Shown: one piece after another, positions 37,385 to 47,154 of the stretch
Layout of the letters: every line of letters begins with the position of its first letter
Position numbering within the stretch: the first letter of the stretch is position 1
Assembly (NCBI RefSeq): GCF_000196255.1
Contig: NC_006371.1
Span: forward strand, 2,163,595-2,227,594
DNA: 64,000 bases
Source: Photobacterium profundum SS9
Lineage (GTDB): Bacteria; Pseudomonadota; Gammaproteobacteria; Enterobacterales; Vibrionaceae
Reading direction: 5' to 3'
The notes under the pieces: model-generated
Seen by the model: the letters and a program-made list of their open reading frames with translations, nothing else
Told to the model about the DNA's origin: nothing
Database searches by the model: none
Program-made: the position numbers and the translations under genes

Positions 37385-40300
37385 TTACGCACTCAGTACA
37401 TCTTTAGTGAAGCGGTATAGGTAGTGTGGGCCACCCGCTTTTGGACCTGTGCCCGATAGGCCTTGTCCGCCAAACGGCTGAACACCCACCACAGCACCGA
37501 CTTGATCACGATTGATGTAGCAGTTACCCACCCGAGCGCGTTGCTCGATACGGCAATAAGTACGCTCGTTACGGCTGTGAACACCCAGCGTTAGACCAAA
37601 CCCTGTGTGATTAATCTGATCGACAACCTGATCGATTTCATTCGCTTTAAAACGAACGATGTGAAGAATTGGGCCGAAGTTTTCATTTTTCAAAATATCA
37701 ATACTGTTAATTTCAAATGCTGTTGGTGCAACAAAGTCACCCAACTTACATTCATCACTCAGCTGAGTTTGAGCCACTAGTGTCGATTGATTCTTTAACG
37801 ACTCAATGTGAGTTAACAGCTTTTCTTTTGCCGCGATATCAATAACAGGGCCAACATCGGTACTGTGTAACTCAGGGCGTCCGACAGATAGCTCAGCCAT
37901 CGCACCTTTGATAAGCGTAATTATGCGATCGGCAATATCGGCTTGAACAAATAACACCCGTAACGCAGAACAACGCTGCCCAGCTGATGCAAAGGCAGAA
38001 CGAACCACATCACGCACTACTTGCTCTGGCAACGCGGTACTATCAACGATCATCGCATTCTGCCCGCCGGTTTCTGCAATAAACGGAACCGCTTCACAAT
38101 CACGTGCGACTAAAGAACGGTTAATGCGTTGGGCTGTTTCAGTTGACCCGGTAAACGCGACACCCGCAATACGCACATCTGTTGTGAGTGTTGCACCCAC
38201 TTCAGCACCCGTACCCGGTAATAATTGAATCGCGCCAGCAGGAATACCCGCTTCTAGCATTAATTCAATCGCACGGTAAGCAATCAACGAGGTTTGTTCA
38301 GCAGGCTTGGCAACAACAGTATTACCCGCAGCCAATGCCGCAGATACTTGCCCTAAGAAAATCGCCAGAGGGAAATTCCATGGGCTAATACATGCAAACA
38401 CACCGCGGCCTTGATAGGTCAGCTGCTTGGTTGAACCATCAAAGCTTTTAATTGATTTCGCACTGGCGAGTTCAGACGATGCCTGTTCACCATAGAAACG
38501 ACAGAAATCCACGGCCTCACGAATTTCATCAATGCTGTCTTGAATTGTTTTGCCCGCTTCACGATGACAAAGGGCGACCAGCTCACCAGTGTGAAGTTCA
38601 AGTAAATCAGCTAAACGCTGTAAGCACTCACCACGCTCAGAAGCAGCAACTTGTGACCATGCAGGATATGCTTCACTTGCAACATCAATGGCTTGAGCAA
38701 CTTGGCTCGCACTAGAAAATGCAACCTGCCCGACACTTTCAGAACGATTATAAGGAGCTGTAATGGCGTGTTGTTCGCCATCAAGCGTTACGCCATTTAC
38801 GATAGGACCAGCCTGCCATTGATGCTGACTAAATGCCTGAATAGCAGCATTGAACGGTGTCCACTCAGATTCAATATCAATATTAATGCTGGCAGAGTTT
38901 TTACGGCTCTCACCAAAGATCTGGGGTGGCAGTGGAATAAGGCTGTTATTTAACGAAGGACGCGAGCGTAAGGTATCTACCGGATGCTCTGTTAATGATT
39001 CAATCGGGCAATTGGCATCAACCAAACGGTGAACAAACGAGCTGTTAGCACCGTTCTCAAGTAAACGACGTACAAGGTACGGCAGCAAATCTTTATGGCT
39101 GCCAACAGGCGCATAAATACGTACATTCGCTTGGTACATGTCCATTGCATGATTATAAAGCGCATCACCCATGCCATGCAGACGTTGGAATTCAAAATCG
39201 CGGTGATCAGTCATCGCCACAATAGCTGAAATTGTATGTGCGTTATGGCTAGCAAACTGCGGATAAATCACACCACGTAAATGCTCAGACAATAAGAAAC
39301 GAGCACACGCAAGATATGCGCTATCTGTTGACTCTTTACGGGTAAAGACTGGGTAGTCACTAAAACCGCTTTGCTGAGAAAGCTTTAATTCACTGTCCCA
39401 ATAGGCACCTTTCACCAAGCGTAAAGGAATAATATCGCCCTGCGCTTTACTTAACGCCGCTAACCATGCCAATACAGGTAGTGCACGCTTAGAGTAAGAC
39501 TGAACAACGATACCAAATCGACCCCAGCCTTTTACTGCATCTGAACGATATAGCTTTTCAAATAACTTTAATGACAACTCAAGACGATCGGCTTCTTCAG
39601 CATCAATCGTAATACCCACATTCAATTCACGCGCACGTGAAAGCAATGTCAGTACTGATTCATACATTTCATCTAATACGCGGGCTTCATTCGCTACATC
39701 GTAACGGGGGTGCAAAGCAGATAGCTTTATAGACACCGTTGGATCCGGCGATTGTTGATTGCTGCCTTTTTGGCTTGCATACTCATCACGACCAACAGAT
39801 TCAACCGCCATGATGTAATCTTTAAAATACTTTTGAGCATCTTGCGCCGTTAATGCCGCTTCGCCCAGCATATCAAATGAATAAGTGAAGCCTTTGTCAC
39901 GGTTACTCTTACCATTTTTCATTGCTTCTGAAATCGTACGCCCCAGCACAAACTGGTGACCCATGATCTTCATCGCCTGATTCATCGCTTGACGAATCAC
40001 AGGCTCAGACATCTTATTCACTAAGCGATTAATCACATGAGATGGCTTACCGTCTTCTTTGGCATCCATTGTGACCACTTTTCCCGTCAGCATCAGACCC
40101 CAAGTAGAGGCATTCACAAACAGAGAATCAGAATTTTTAAGGTGAGACTTCCAATCAGCAACACTGAGTTTGTCGCGAATAAGGGCATCAGCCGTTGCGG
40201 CATCAGGAATACGCATCAAGGCTTCTGCTAAACACATCAGCAAAATACCTTCTTTGGTATCTAGGCTGTACTCCAATAACAATGCATCAATCATTTGAAT

Positions 40301-40510
40301 CGCATTTTTATCGGCACGCACGCGCTGAATAAGTTCAGCAGCTTTATCTGTCGTGTGTTTACGTTCTATATCTGACGGCTCAGCCAAAGGTAATAGCTGC
40401 TCTAGCCATAACGACTCATCAACAGAATAGAGCGGCGAAATCAGTGTCCAGATTTCGTTTAACGGACGCTCAATAAAGGATGGCTGAAGTACATCTGCCG
40501 CATTGAACAT
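37385..40510 (-). CDS. putA: Bifunctional proline dehydrogenase / P5C dehydrogenase PutA
   Basis: About 1040 residues. The second ATG (40510) is chosen because GAGG lies 8 nt before it; the first is too close. The proline dehydrogenase barrel (~170-480) includes 'RLVKGAYWDSELK' and 'FASHNAHTISAIV'. The dehydrogenase domain (~560-1040) has 'GRGVFACISPWNFPLAIFLGQ', the catalytic Glu in 'ETGGQN' and Cys in 'GQRCSA'. Oxidises proline to glutamate using FAD then NAD. It lacks the N-terminal ribbon-helix-helix repressor domain and the C-terminal domain of the E. coli form; the latter is a separate gene. Control therefore falls to another protein, probably the AraC regulator upstream. Confidence 0.95.
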   Translation of the reverse strand: MFNAADVLQPSFIERPLNEIWTLISPLYSVDESLWLEQLLPLAEPSDIERKHTTDKAAELIQRVRADKNAIQMIDALLLEYSLDTKEGILLMCLAEALMRIPDAATADALIRDKLSVADWKSHLKNSDSLFVNASTWGLMLTGKVVTMDAKEDGKPSHVINRLVNKMSEPVIRQAMNQAMKIMGHQFVLGRTISEAMKNGKSNRDKGFTYSFDMLGEAALTAQDAQKYFKDYIMAVESVGRDEYASQKGSNQQSPDPTVSIKLSALHPRYDVANEARVLDEMYESVLTLLSRARELNVGITIDAEEADRLELSLKLFEKLYRSDAVKGWGRFGIVVQSYSKRALPVLAWLAALSKAQGDIIPLRLVKGAYWDSELKLSQQSGFSDYPVFTRKESTDSAYLACARFLLSEHLRGVIYPQFASHNAHTISAIVAMTDHRDFEFQRLHGMGDALYNHAMDMYQANVRIYAPVGSHKDLLPYLVRRLLENGANSSFVHRLVDANCPIESLTEHPVDTLRSRPSLNNSLIPLPPQIFGESRKNSASINIDIESEWTPFNAAIQAFSQHQWQAGPIVNGVTLDGEQHAITAPYNRSESVGQVAFSSASQVAQAIDVASEAYPAWSQVAASERGECLQRLADLLELHTGELVALCHREAGKTIQDSIDEIREAVDFCRFYGEQASSELASAKSIKSFDGSTKQLTYQGRGVFACISPWNFPLAIFLGQVSAALAAGNTVVAKPAEQTSLIAYRAIELMLEAGIPAGAIQLLPGTGAEVGATLTTDVRIAGVAFTGSTETAQRINRSLVARDCEAVPFIAETGGQNAMIVDSTALPEQVVRDVVRSAFASAGQRCSALRVLFVQADIADRIITLIKGAMAELSVGRPELHSTDVGPVIDIAAKEKLLTHIESLKNQSTLVAQTQLSDECKLGDFVAPTAFEINSIDILKNENFGPILHIVRFKANEIDQVVDQINHTGFGLTLGVHSRNERTYCRIEQRARVGNCYINRDQVGAVVGVQPFGGQGLSGTGPKAGGPHYLYRFTKDVLSA

Positions 40511-40932
40511 AATCATTCCCTCAATAATGAATCCTGAAGTTTATCTATATCGTCAGGATAAATGTTACACCAGTGTTACTATTGAGGGGATTCTATTTTC
40601 CACAGCTCGTCTAGTCTTGCTATATTCTCCGTTAATTTTTAGAAAAAGTCCGTTTTTTAACAAAATTAGACACAAAACATCATCAAAAAAATCTTGTTTC
40701 ATACCGATTAACGTAAAGTTAGCTGCAAAAAATGAACATGAAAAGTTACGCAAAAACAGTAAATGTTCCTACGTAAGTATGAATATGATAACGAGAGAGG
40801 CTAGAAAAGAAGAGAAACAAAGAAGAGTTAAAAAAATGCTGAATATAAGCAACAAAAAAATGATATTTTCAATTAAGCCGTTGAATTAAATGAAATATAA
40901 AAACTTTCGTACTATTAATCTAATAGATGATG

Positions 40933-41730
40933 TTATACGTTATTTTTTTTAAAACGCGCGGGGGGCATGCCGTATAAACGTGAAAACGCTTGGGTAAAAC
41001 TACTCTGACCCGAGAATCCACAGCTTTGTGCCACCTGGGCCAAACTCAACTGCGACTCTTCCATTAATTGTTTCGCCATTTCGAGGCGCTTCTTTAAAAC
41101 ATACTGATGGGGTGTTACACCTGTTTGATTCTTGAACAATAAATGAAATTGGCTTTCACCTAAAAAAACCTGTCCCGCCAATTGTGTTACAGAAATTTTA
41201 CGTGTTAGATGCTGAATAATGTATTGATCGACAATATCCATATTCAAACGTGCACTATGGCGATCAGATGCTAACGGCTTAAAATGTCGCTGCAATACGC
41301 ACATCAGTGTATCGGTACATGCTTTACTTAATAACAGATCATCAGGATGTGCTGTCATTTCAACGGTGAGTGCGTTAATAAGATTTTGAGCTTGGCTATC
41401 AAGATGAAAATAGCTCGACTGATCAAATAAGCGCTCGACACGATCCATTGCATAAGAAGGTTGTAAATAACCGTAGGTTTCTTCAAACGAGTGTTGAGAT
41501 ACGGGTATATTCAGGACCAGAATTTCATTTCGACCTAAACCAGAGAATGCGTGTTCAGAATCGGCGGTCACTAAACACCCCTGACCTGGGCAAACAAGAT
41601 TACCATAGCCTTCTATATCAAATTCTGTCTGTCCAGATAGACCAATCACAACTTGGTTATAACCATGATTATGGTGTTCCATCTGTTCTGGCAGTATGAC
41701 AATTTCTGAATGTTTAAACTTAGTATTCAT
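40933..41730 (-). CDS. AraC-family regulator, probable PutR
   Basis: 265 residues. The N-terminal cupin-like sensor (MEHHNHGYNQVVIGLSGQTEFDIEG) is followed by two helix-turn-helix units (residues ~165-262: 'ISVTQLAGQVFLGESQFHLLFKNQTGVTPHQYVLKKRLEMAKQLM', 'LSLAQVAQSCGFSGQSSFTQAFSRLYGMPPARFKK'). It sits upstream of putA on the same strand. In Vibrio an AraC activator named PutR turns on putAP in response to proline; position makes the same role likely here. It should bind proline and activate putA. Confidence 0.8.
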   Translation of the reverse strand: MNTKFKHSEIVILPEQMEHHNHGYNQVVIGLSGQTEFDIEGYGNLVCPGQGCLVTADSEHAFSGLGRNEILVLNIPVSQHSFEETYGYLQPSYAMDRVERLFDQSSYFHLDSQAQNLINALTVEMTAHPDDLLLSKACTDTLMCVLQRHFKPLASDRHSARLNMDIVDQYIIQHLTRKISVTQLAGQVFLGESQFHLLFKNQTGVTPHQYVLKKRLEMAKQLMEESQLSLAQVAQSCGFSGQSSFTQAFSRLYGMPPARFKKNNV

Positions 41731-41830
41731 CTATAACAAATAAACCAATAATGAATAAACCATTGTCTCAGTAACTGTGCCTACACTCTAGTTTCTTTTC
41801 TCTTAATGAACAATCTCTCTTCTAAATATA

Positions 41831-42108
41831 TACCCAAGCGACCTCAAGATGCAGGATTCAGAGTGATATCAGCGTATTTAACTCAAGGAAAATGTGTGTA
41901 GGAATGGCATTCCGCTGGAGTAATACAATAAGTGCAACACATTTGACACAGAAGTAGATACGCTGAATCACTCCCGAAGGGCGAGTTTTGTTGGGCTCTA
42001 TGCGGTGTTACTTATTTTCAACGTAGAACCACTAGGTCTATAAATAAGTGCCTTACCTAGAGCCCAACAAATTCTCGCTGAAACGAGCATCTTGAGGTAG
42101 CTTGGGTA
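41831..42108 (+). repeat. MITE copy 3 (278 bp)
   Basis: TA-flanked copy of the MITE, same orientation as copy 1, with an extra segment of about 17 bp around 41930 (GCTGGAGTAATACAATAAG) inside the left half. Confidence 0.88.
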
Positions 42109-42323
42109 TAGTGCTTTCGCCACGTAAACCCACCGGACAAGTGATCAAGATAGCATTCTTTACGGGCAGTGTGATTTCAATTTCAACGATCGCGCTTATT
42201 CCCTTATGCGACAAGGGCTCACTGGTCATTATGCCTCACTCGAAAGCATATCGATAAAATACCGTAAAATGTACCTGAAATTCACATAGATGAATAAAAT
42301 CAATAACTTAAATAGATTACATG

Positions 42324-42507
42324 CTTGATCATCGTTCCAGCTTTTTAGTGGCATAAGAAAGAAGAGCTCTAAACTTGAGATGAAAATAAGATCTGCCCTT
42401 GATCATTGTTCCGTATCGTTAACGATCTAAACATAGGATCCTTCTTGATCATCGTTCCAATTGAAATGACACCCCCCGTTAATTCGCGCTACTTGATCAT
42501 TGTTCCG
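42324..42507 (+). repeat. Four direct repeats CTTGATCATYGTTCCR
   Basis: 16-bp copies at 42324-42339, 42398-42413, 42444-42459 and 42492-42507. Two read CTTGATCATCGTTCCA and two CTTGATCATTGTTCCG, alternating. Start-to-start spacing is 74, 46 and 48 bp, all on the same strand, between 334 and 151 bp upstream of the AEC start. This is the pattern of a multi-site regulator or an iteron array rather than chance. Confidence 0.75.
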
Positions 42508-42657
42508 TAAGCAAACAGAGTACTCAACAACAATTCAGATCCCAATATAAACCTTTAAAAACAAACCATTAACTAAAATATCAATACATTATAGATTGAA
42601 ACATCCATTCGTCGCTCTTTTTGTGTTACAAATAGTTCGATTAATAAGGATATTGAA

Positions 42658-43611
42658 ATGAACGAATTCTGGATCCAACTGCAATACTCATTTTCTGTCA
42701 CTGGACCTATTTTTATCATGCTCGGTCTCGGTATTGCTCTTAGACGCTGGGGGATCATTGAAGAAAAGTTCATTGAAACGGGGTCGAAACTCGTCTTTAC
42801 CGTCACGCTGCCAGCGCTATTATTTTTAAGTGTGGTAAAAGCAGACTTAGCGCAAGTGGGAAATATCAACCTATTGCTATTTGCTTTAGCGGCAAACACC
42901 GCTACTTTCATCATTTTTGAGTGTTTAGCGCATTGGTTAGTAAAAGATAAAGCAGAAAGAGGCGTCGTTGTTCAGGGGGCATTTCGTGCAAATACCGGAA
43001 TAATTGGTCTGGCATATGTTTCCAATGCCTATGGCGAAAATGGCTTAGTGGTTGGCTCATTATATGTTGCTGTAATAACGGTACTTTACAATATTCTTGC
43101 CGTAATAACGCTAACGCGATCTTCCCCAGGCAACCAATCACTGAATACTGGCTATTTATTACGTTCTATTGTAAAAAATCCTTTAATTATCGGCATTTGT
43201 GCTGCCGTTCCCTTTTCCTATTTAGATATCAACATTCCAGAGGTGTTGCTTAAATCAGGGAGCTATTTTGCTGATATGACACTGCCCTTGGCGCTACTGT
43301 GCACTGGGGCAAGCTTGGATCTGAAACAACTGCGCCAAGATTCTACTCATGCAAAATATTCAACCTACGGGCGCTTGATCATCGCTCCGGGATTAATTTC
43401 GCTTGCTGGCTATATATTGGGCTTTAGAGGATTAGAGCTGGGGGTTATTTTCTTGATGAGTGCCGCACCAACGGCAGCAGCAAGTTATGTAATGGCACGT
43501 TCAATGGGGGCAAACGCTAAGCTAGCCGCCAATATTATTGCCCTTACCACTGTGGGATCACTGCTTTCATGTAGCTTAGGAATAACTATCTTAAACAGTT
43601 TTAACCTATAA
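42658..43611 (+). CDS. AEC-family (auxin efflux carrier-type) transporter
   Basis: 317 residues, ten predicted helices in two groups of five. 'GPIFIMLGLGIALRRWGIIEEKFIETGSKLVFTVTLPALLF' is the family N-terminus, 'RANTGIIGLAYVSNAYGE' the first crossover, and 'MTLPLALLCTGASL' and 'SAAPTAAASYVMARSMGANAKLAANIIALTT' the second half. Members carry malonate, malate or other organic acids in bacteria. Converges with the LacI gene 14 bp after its stop. A sequence almost identical to the upstream 16-bp repeats occurs inside the gene (43374-43389, 15 of 16). Confidence 0.88.
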   Translation: MNEFWIQLQYSFSVTGPIFIMLGLGIALRRWGIIEEKFIETGSKLVFTVTLPALLFLSVVKADLAQVGNINLLLFALAANTATFIIFECLAHWLVKDKAERGVVVQGAFRANTGIIGLAYVSNAYGENGLVVGSLYVAVITVLYNILAVITLTRSSPGNQSLNTGYLLRSIVKNPLIIGICAAVPFSYLDINIPEVLLKSGSYFADMTLPLALLCTGASLDLKQLRQDSTHAKYSTYGRLIIAPGLISLAGYILGFRGLELGVIFLMSAAPTAAASYVMARSMGANAKLAANIIALTTVGSLLSCSLGITILNSFNL

Positions 43612-43625
43612 AATCAGTGCAATTA

Positions 43626-44600
43626 TTAACGATGAGTCGACACCGATTCACGGCTTATTAATCGACCAGAAAGAGCACGCTGTTCTTGTTCTTGTACTTG
43701 AGTAGGTCGGTTATTAAGTAGCTCGCCTAACATACGCATTGATTCATCAACTAACTGTTCTGAAGGAAAACTAATGCATGTTAGAGGAGGGTTAAGTTGA
43801 CCTGCAAGTTCAGAGTCTTCAATACTAATAATTGAAACCTCTTGCGGTACTGCAAGGTTAAACTCACGAAACAAGCGCATCGCATGGGCAGCATGACTAT
43901 CATGCATTACCACTACTGCCGAAAACTGTGTATAGCTATTAAGTAAAGCCATTACAGCTTCTTCAGGGTTACTGTTTGTCTCTACAACTAATTGGCGATT
44001 AAACGGCAACGCTTGATTTTGTAAAGCGAGCTTATAACCCTCAACCGTTTTTAGCGATGACGCATCTTTATTACTATCGATAATAAGCGCGATATTACGA
44101 TGGCCTTTACTCATTAAAAAACGGCACGCACTTTCTGCCGCAAACGAGTAATTAAAACCGATAGAATAAGGGGAATCTAATGCAACACCATCAAGATGAA
44201 TTAATTTATCTGATTGTAAATCGGCATCTTTACCGCCAATTAAAATAATCGCACTGCAATGGCCATTTCCGAGTTCGTTAACTAATGCTTTTTGCTCTTC
44301 TCGCGTTTCTGCAAAATGTACTAGCATATGTTTACTGTACTTCTGTAAGCCCTTAGCAATTAAAGGTAAATACGACGAGATACGCCCAGCATCTGCTGAA
44401 GATAAGATAACACCAACATACTCTGACGCTTTCCCAGCTAAAGCTTGTGCAGCTGCATTTGGCTTATATTGAAGTTCATCAGCAGCACGTAATACAGCTT
44501 GCCGACTGTCTTCACGCACACCTCTTGTACCACTCAAAACGCGTGATACCGTAGCTTTAGACACATTCGCTAATCGGGATACATCAGTGATTGTTGCCAT
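43626..44600 (-). CDS. LacI-family repressor of the beta-glucoside PTS operon
   Basis: 324 residues from ATG 44600 (MATITDVSRLANVSKATVSRVLSG), since the helix-turn-helix must be at the N-terminus; the upstream 38 codons are not protein-like. Ligand domain 60-324 with 'YVGVILSSADAGRISSYLPLIAKGL', 'HRNIALII' and 'SIISIEDSELAGQLNPPLTCISFP'. It closes a gene series of porin, IIA, glucosidase, IIC and IIB on one strand. The perfect palindrome GGAAACCGGTTTCC before the IIB gene is a suitable LacI-type operator. Ligand probably a phosphorylated beta-glucoside or chitobiose; inferred. Confidence 0.85.
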   Translation of the reverse strand: MATITDVSRLANVSKATVSRVLSGTRGVREDSRQAVLRAADELQYKPNAAAQALAGKASEYVGVILSSADAGRISSYLPLIAKGLQKYSKHMLVHFAETREEQKALVNELGNGHCSAIILIGGKDADLQSDKLIHLDGVALDSPYSIGFNYSFAAESACRFLMSKGHRNIALIIDSNKDASSLKTVEGYKLALQNQALPFNRQLVVETNSNPEEAVMALLNSYTQFSAVVVMHDSHAAHAMRLFREFNLAVPQEVSIISIEDSELAGQLNPPLTCISFPSEQLVDESMRMLGELLNNRPTQVQEQEQRALSGRLISRESVSTHR

Positions 44601-44912
44601 ACTCTTTATCGACATATTTATAGCATCGCTATACAACAGAAAAATACTCAAAGATTGTACCACATCGTTCTTGGGGATGAGCCAGAACAAAACAGAAATA
44701 ACGAGGAACACCACCGTGTATTTTTAGGTATGCACACAAAATCTGGTTCTATTACATGGTGAGTACAACTTACCTAACATTTAGCCAATAAAGTTAGAAA
44801 TTACATTACCTATGCCAATATTATCAGGGCAACCAGTTTCAATTGGCTGGCCCTAATAACGCAACACTAACCAATGTCATTAATCAGTATTATCTGCGCA
44901 CTTCAACAAAAT

Positions 44913-46265
44913 TTACCACCACGCATCAAACATAATGCCGATCGTTGTTGCTGAGTCTTTACCCTGCTTCGCACCAGAGGCACCAACATATTCGGTATCC
45001 AATTCACCATAAGTTGCAAATACACGTACTTGCGGGCGAGATCCCAAGAAGCTACCTAAACCAAAGTTTTGTGACACTGTTGCCTTCCACGAAGAGTTCG
45101 TACCTTTGCCATCAAACTCAACTTGGTCATACGCCACATCAAGCCACGTACTCAAGTAATCATTCCAACGGTATCCTGGACGCACAACCGCTTGTGACCA
45201 TGTTTGATCTTCATCTTCCATCCCGTTCTTTTCGTATGTTAATGCGTACGCCAATTCCCATGCACTGCTTAACTCAAATTCACCTTGCGCGGTTAATGCC
45301 ATACCATCACCGTCTTTACCGTTGCCGCCTAATAACTGATTACGTGCGCCATCGTTATAACGCGCTCCAAATTCACTCCAACCATTGGTAAAAGACTGAT
45401 GATAAATGGCACCCAATTGGTAAGAATCTTTCACGTCTTCTAGCAAGACATCGTCGTTTTCAACTTCATTAGCAGAGCCAAAACCATAGTTCGCCAAGAA
45501 ACGTACACTGGCATTCTCGGTTATGGTGATACTGTGCAATTTAGTGGTTAACGCATAACGACCATTGTTGCCATTATCACCAGCAACTACCGAAAAATCG
45601 AACTTAGCAAACCCAAAATCAAGATCGTCAACACCACCGCCATTACCATCATTCATGAACCAGAAATAATCGTTCAGATCAACATGCTCACGGCCATTAA
45701 AACGCTTACCAGCCCATACATATGCGTCAGGTTGGGCAGCAAACACGCCATTCCCCCCCGCAAATGCCTGTGCGATTTTTAGTTTATCATCGCCATCATT
45801 CCAGTTTGAGCCACTACCGTAATTATCATCGACCATAATGAACACATCCCAGTGGCCTTTGGCATGATCAAAACGCTTATTTAAACCAAACTCAAGCCCG
45901 TGACCTTCATTACCAAGACGACCTGTTGCTTGGTATTGTGACCCTGCTGTGCGGATGATGTTTTGACCATTTTGAATCGAACCGTCATACAGTTCTGAAC
46001 CTGGATCCGTGTCTGTGAAACCAGCCCCCATTCGCGCATAACCACTGAACGTCAAGCTATCATCTACGGCTTCTGTTACAGGTGGTGAAATTGTTGCGGG
46101 CTCTTGTTCCAACTTACCTTTAGTATCAACATCAACAAAATCACCCGATAACGTTGCCGGATTTTGATTAGGAATTTGTGAAGGTGCTGTCGTTGATAAT
46201 TCAGCCATTACCGACATTGGCGATAAGATCGCCGCAACCGCCATTGCTATTGGTAGTCGTTTCAT
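44913..46265 (-). CDS. LamB-type sugar porin
   Basis: 450 residues. Signal peptide residues 1-21 (ends VMA), a ~45-residue low-complexity linker rich in Pro/Thr/Gln, then an 18-strand barrel. LamB features: 'SGYARMGAGF', 'RLGNEGHGLEFGLNKRF', 'AYVWAGKRFNGREHVDLNDYFWFMNDG' and the terminal 'GIMFDAWW' strand. It would let oligosaccharides through the outer membrane for the adjacent PTS, as BglH does. An imperfect operator (GGAAACTAGTTTA, 46456-46468) lies about 190 bp upstream, so it may have its own LacI-controlled promoter. Confidence 0.87.
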   Translation of the reverse strand: MKRLPIAMAVAAILSPMSVMAELSTTAPSQIPNQNPATLSGDFVDVDTKGKLEQEPATISPPVTEAVDDSLTFSGYARMGAGFTDTDPGSELYDGSIQNGQNIIRTAGSQYQATGRLGNEGHGLEFGLNKRFDHAKGHWDVFIMVDDNYGSGSNWNDGDDKLKIAQAFAGGNGVFAAQPDAYVWAGKRFNGREHVDLNDYFWFMNDGNGGGVDDLDFGFAKFDFSVVAGDNGNNGRYALTTKLHSITITENASVRFLANYGFGSANEVENDDVLLEDVKDSYQLGAIYHQSFTNGWSEFGARYNDGARNQLLGGNGKDGDGMALTAQGEFELSSAWELAYALTYEKNGMEDEDQTWSQAVVRPGYRWNDYLSTWLDVAYDQVEFDGKGTNSSWKATVSQNFGLGSFLGSRPQVRVFATYGELDTEYVGASGAKQGKDSATTIGIMFDAWW

Positions 46266-46677
46266 TTTTATATCCCTTAAAATAAACCAAATAATGATGC
46301 CGACTTATTTAATAAGCCGTTTGTATTGAATTCTTTTATTAATAGAAGCAACAATATACTTAGTGAACATTTATTCCCTAATTAAATAAAGGTACCGTAT
46401 ATTCATTTGAATTTTTATTCTTAGTTAGAAAAATCGTGATTAGCCTATAAAACAAGGAAACTAGTTTATTATTGGTTTGCAAAGTTTATTCTAACTACAC
46501 ACTAATGTTTAGATACATTTAGGTTGCTAGCGCGTTGGAATGACTAGTGTCAACAACCTTTCCTATGGTATTTCATATTGTTCGATGGCTTTTGGGAAAA
46601 AGTTACGAATGGGCTGCAGTATGATCTCTGAAGAGAAACGAATACTCAGCCCAATACATATATAGATAAACCTGTTT
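46266..46677. other. Gene-free region upstream of the porin
   Basis: 412 bp between IIA and the porin. Contains the imperfect inverted repeat GGAAACTAGTTTA (46456-46468), similar to the operator at 50393. Otherwise AT-rich with no terminator recognised. Confidence 0.5.
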
Positions 46678-46989
46678 TTATTCGACAGCAATACGACGAT
46701 GCAACTCAATGATTTCAATCACAAGTTCTTTCGCCAGCATTGAGGTCATTAAATGATCTTGTGCATGAACCATGATTAACGTCATCTTCGTTTTCCCTTC
46801 ACCTTCATCCGCTTCAATTAGCTGGGTTTGAACAAGGTGAGCTTGATTTGCAAATTCTTGAGCTTCTTTTAACAAACCTTCAGCTTCAGTAAATTCAGCT
46901 TTTTTAGCATGTCGTAGGGCTTCATAACATAAGCTGCGTGATTGACCGGCATTAATAATAATACCCATGACTTGTTCTTCTAAATCCAT
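46678..46989 (-). CDS. PTS IIA component, lactose/chitobiose family
   Basis: 103 residues, all-helical. 'IINAGQSRSLCYEALRHAKKAEF' and 'MTLIMVHAQDHLMTSMLAKELVIEIIELHR' define the family; the phosphorylated histidine is in VHAQDHLM (H75 or H79). It takes phosphate from HPr and hands it to IIB. AGAGAAAT precedes the ATG. Lies between glucosidase and porin; 165 bp separate it from the glucosidase. Confidence 0.93.
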   Translation of the reverse strand: MDLEEQVMGIIINAGQSRSLCYEALRHAKKAEFTEAEGLLKEAQEFANQAHLVQTQLIEADEGEGKTKMTLIMVHAQDHLMTSMLAKELVIEIIELHRRIAVE

Positions 46990-47154
46990 TATTTCTCTCC
47001 CGTAAAAATCATCACTTAATAGTGAGCAGAGGCGGTTTTACACCATTCTTAATAACCAAATATAAAAAGTTAAGATACTCGTTAATATTGATCTCTGCCA
47101 AACCGCCAAAATTATAATAATTAAAACTGTTCGCTGGATGTACTAAATAACAAT

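Larger units (their letters stand above)
41731..42657. other. Gene-free region with MITE and direct repeats
   Basis: Holds MITE copy 3 (41831-42108) and four 16-bp repeats (42324-42507). A weaker inverted match to the same 16-mer is at 42134-42149 (13 of 16 bases on the minus strand). Includes the promoters of the AraC gene and the AEC transporter. No open frame with a ribosome site. Confidence 0.6.

Noticed and set aside
40503..40889. 128-codon plus-strand frame between putA and the AraC gene
   Set aside because: Lysine-rich chance frame in AT-rich promoter DNA with no family similarity; more likely the putA control region.
46990..47110. GGCGGTTTT and complement about 65 bp apart before IIA
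   Set aside because: Arms are far apart and short; may be chance and does not form a compact hairpin.
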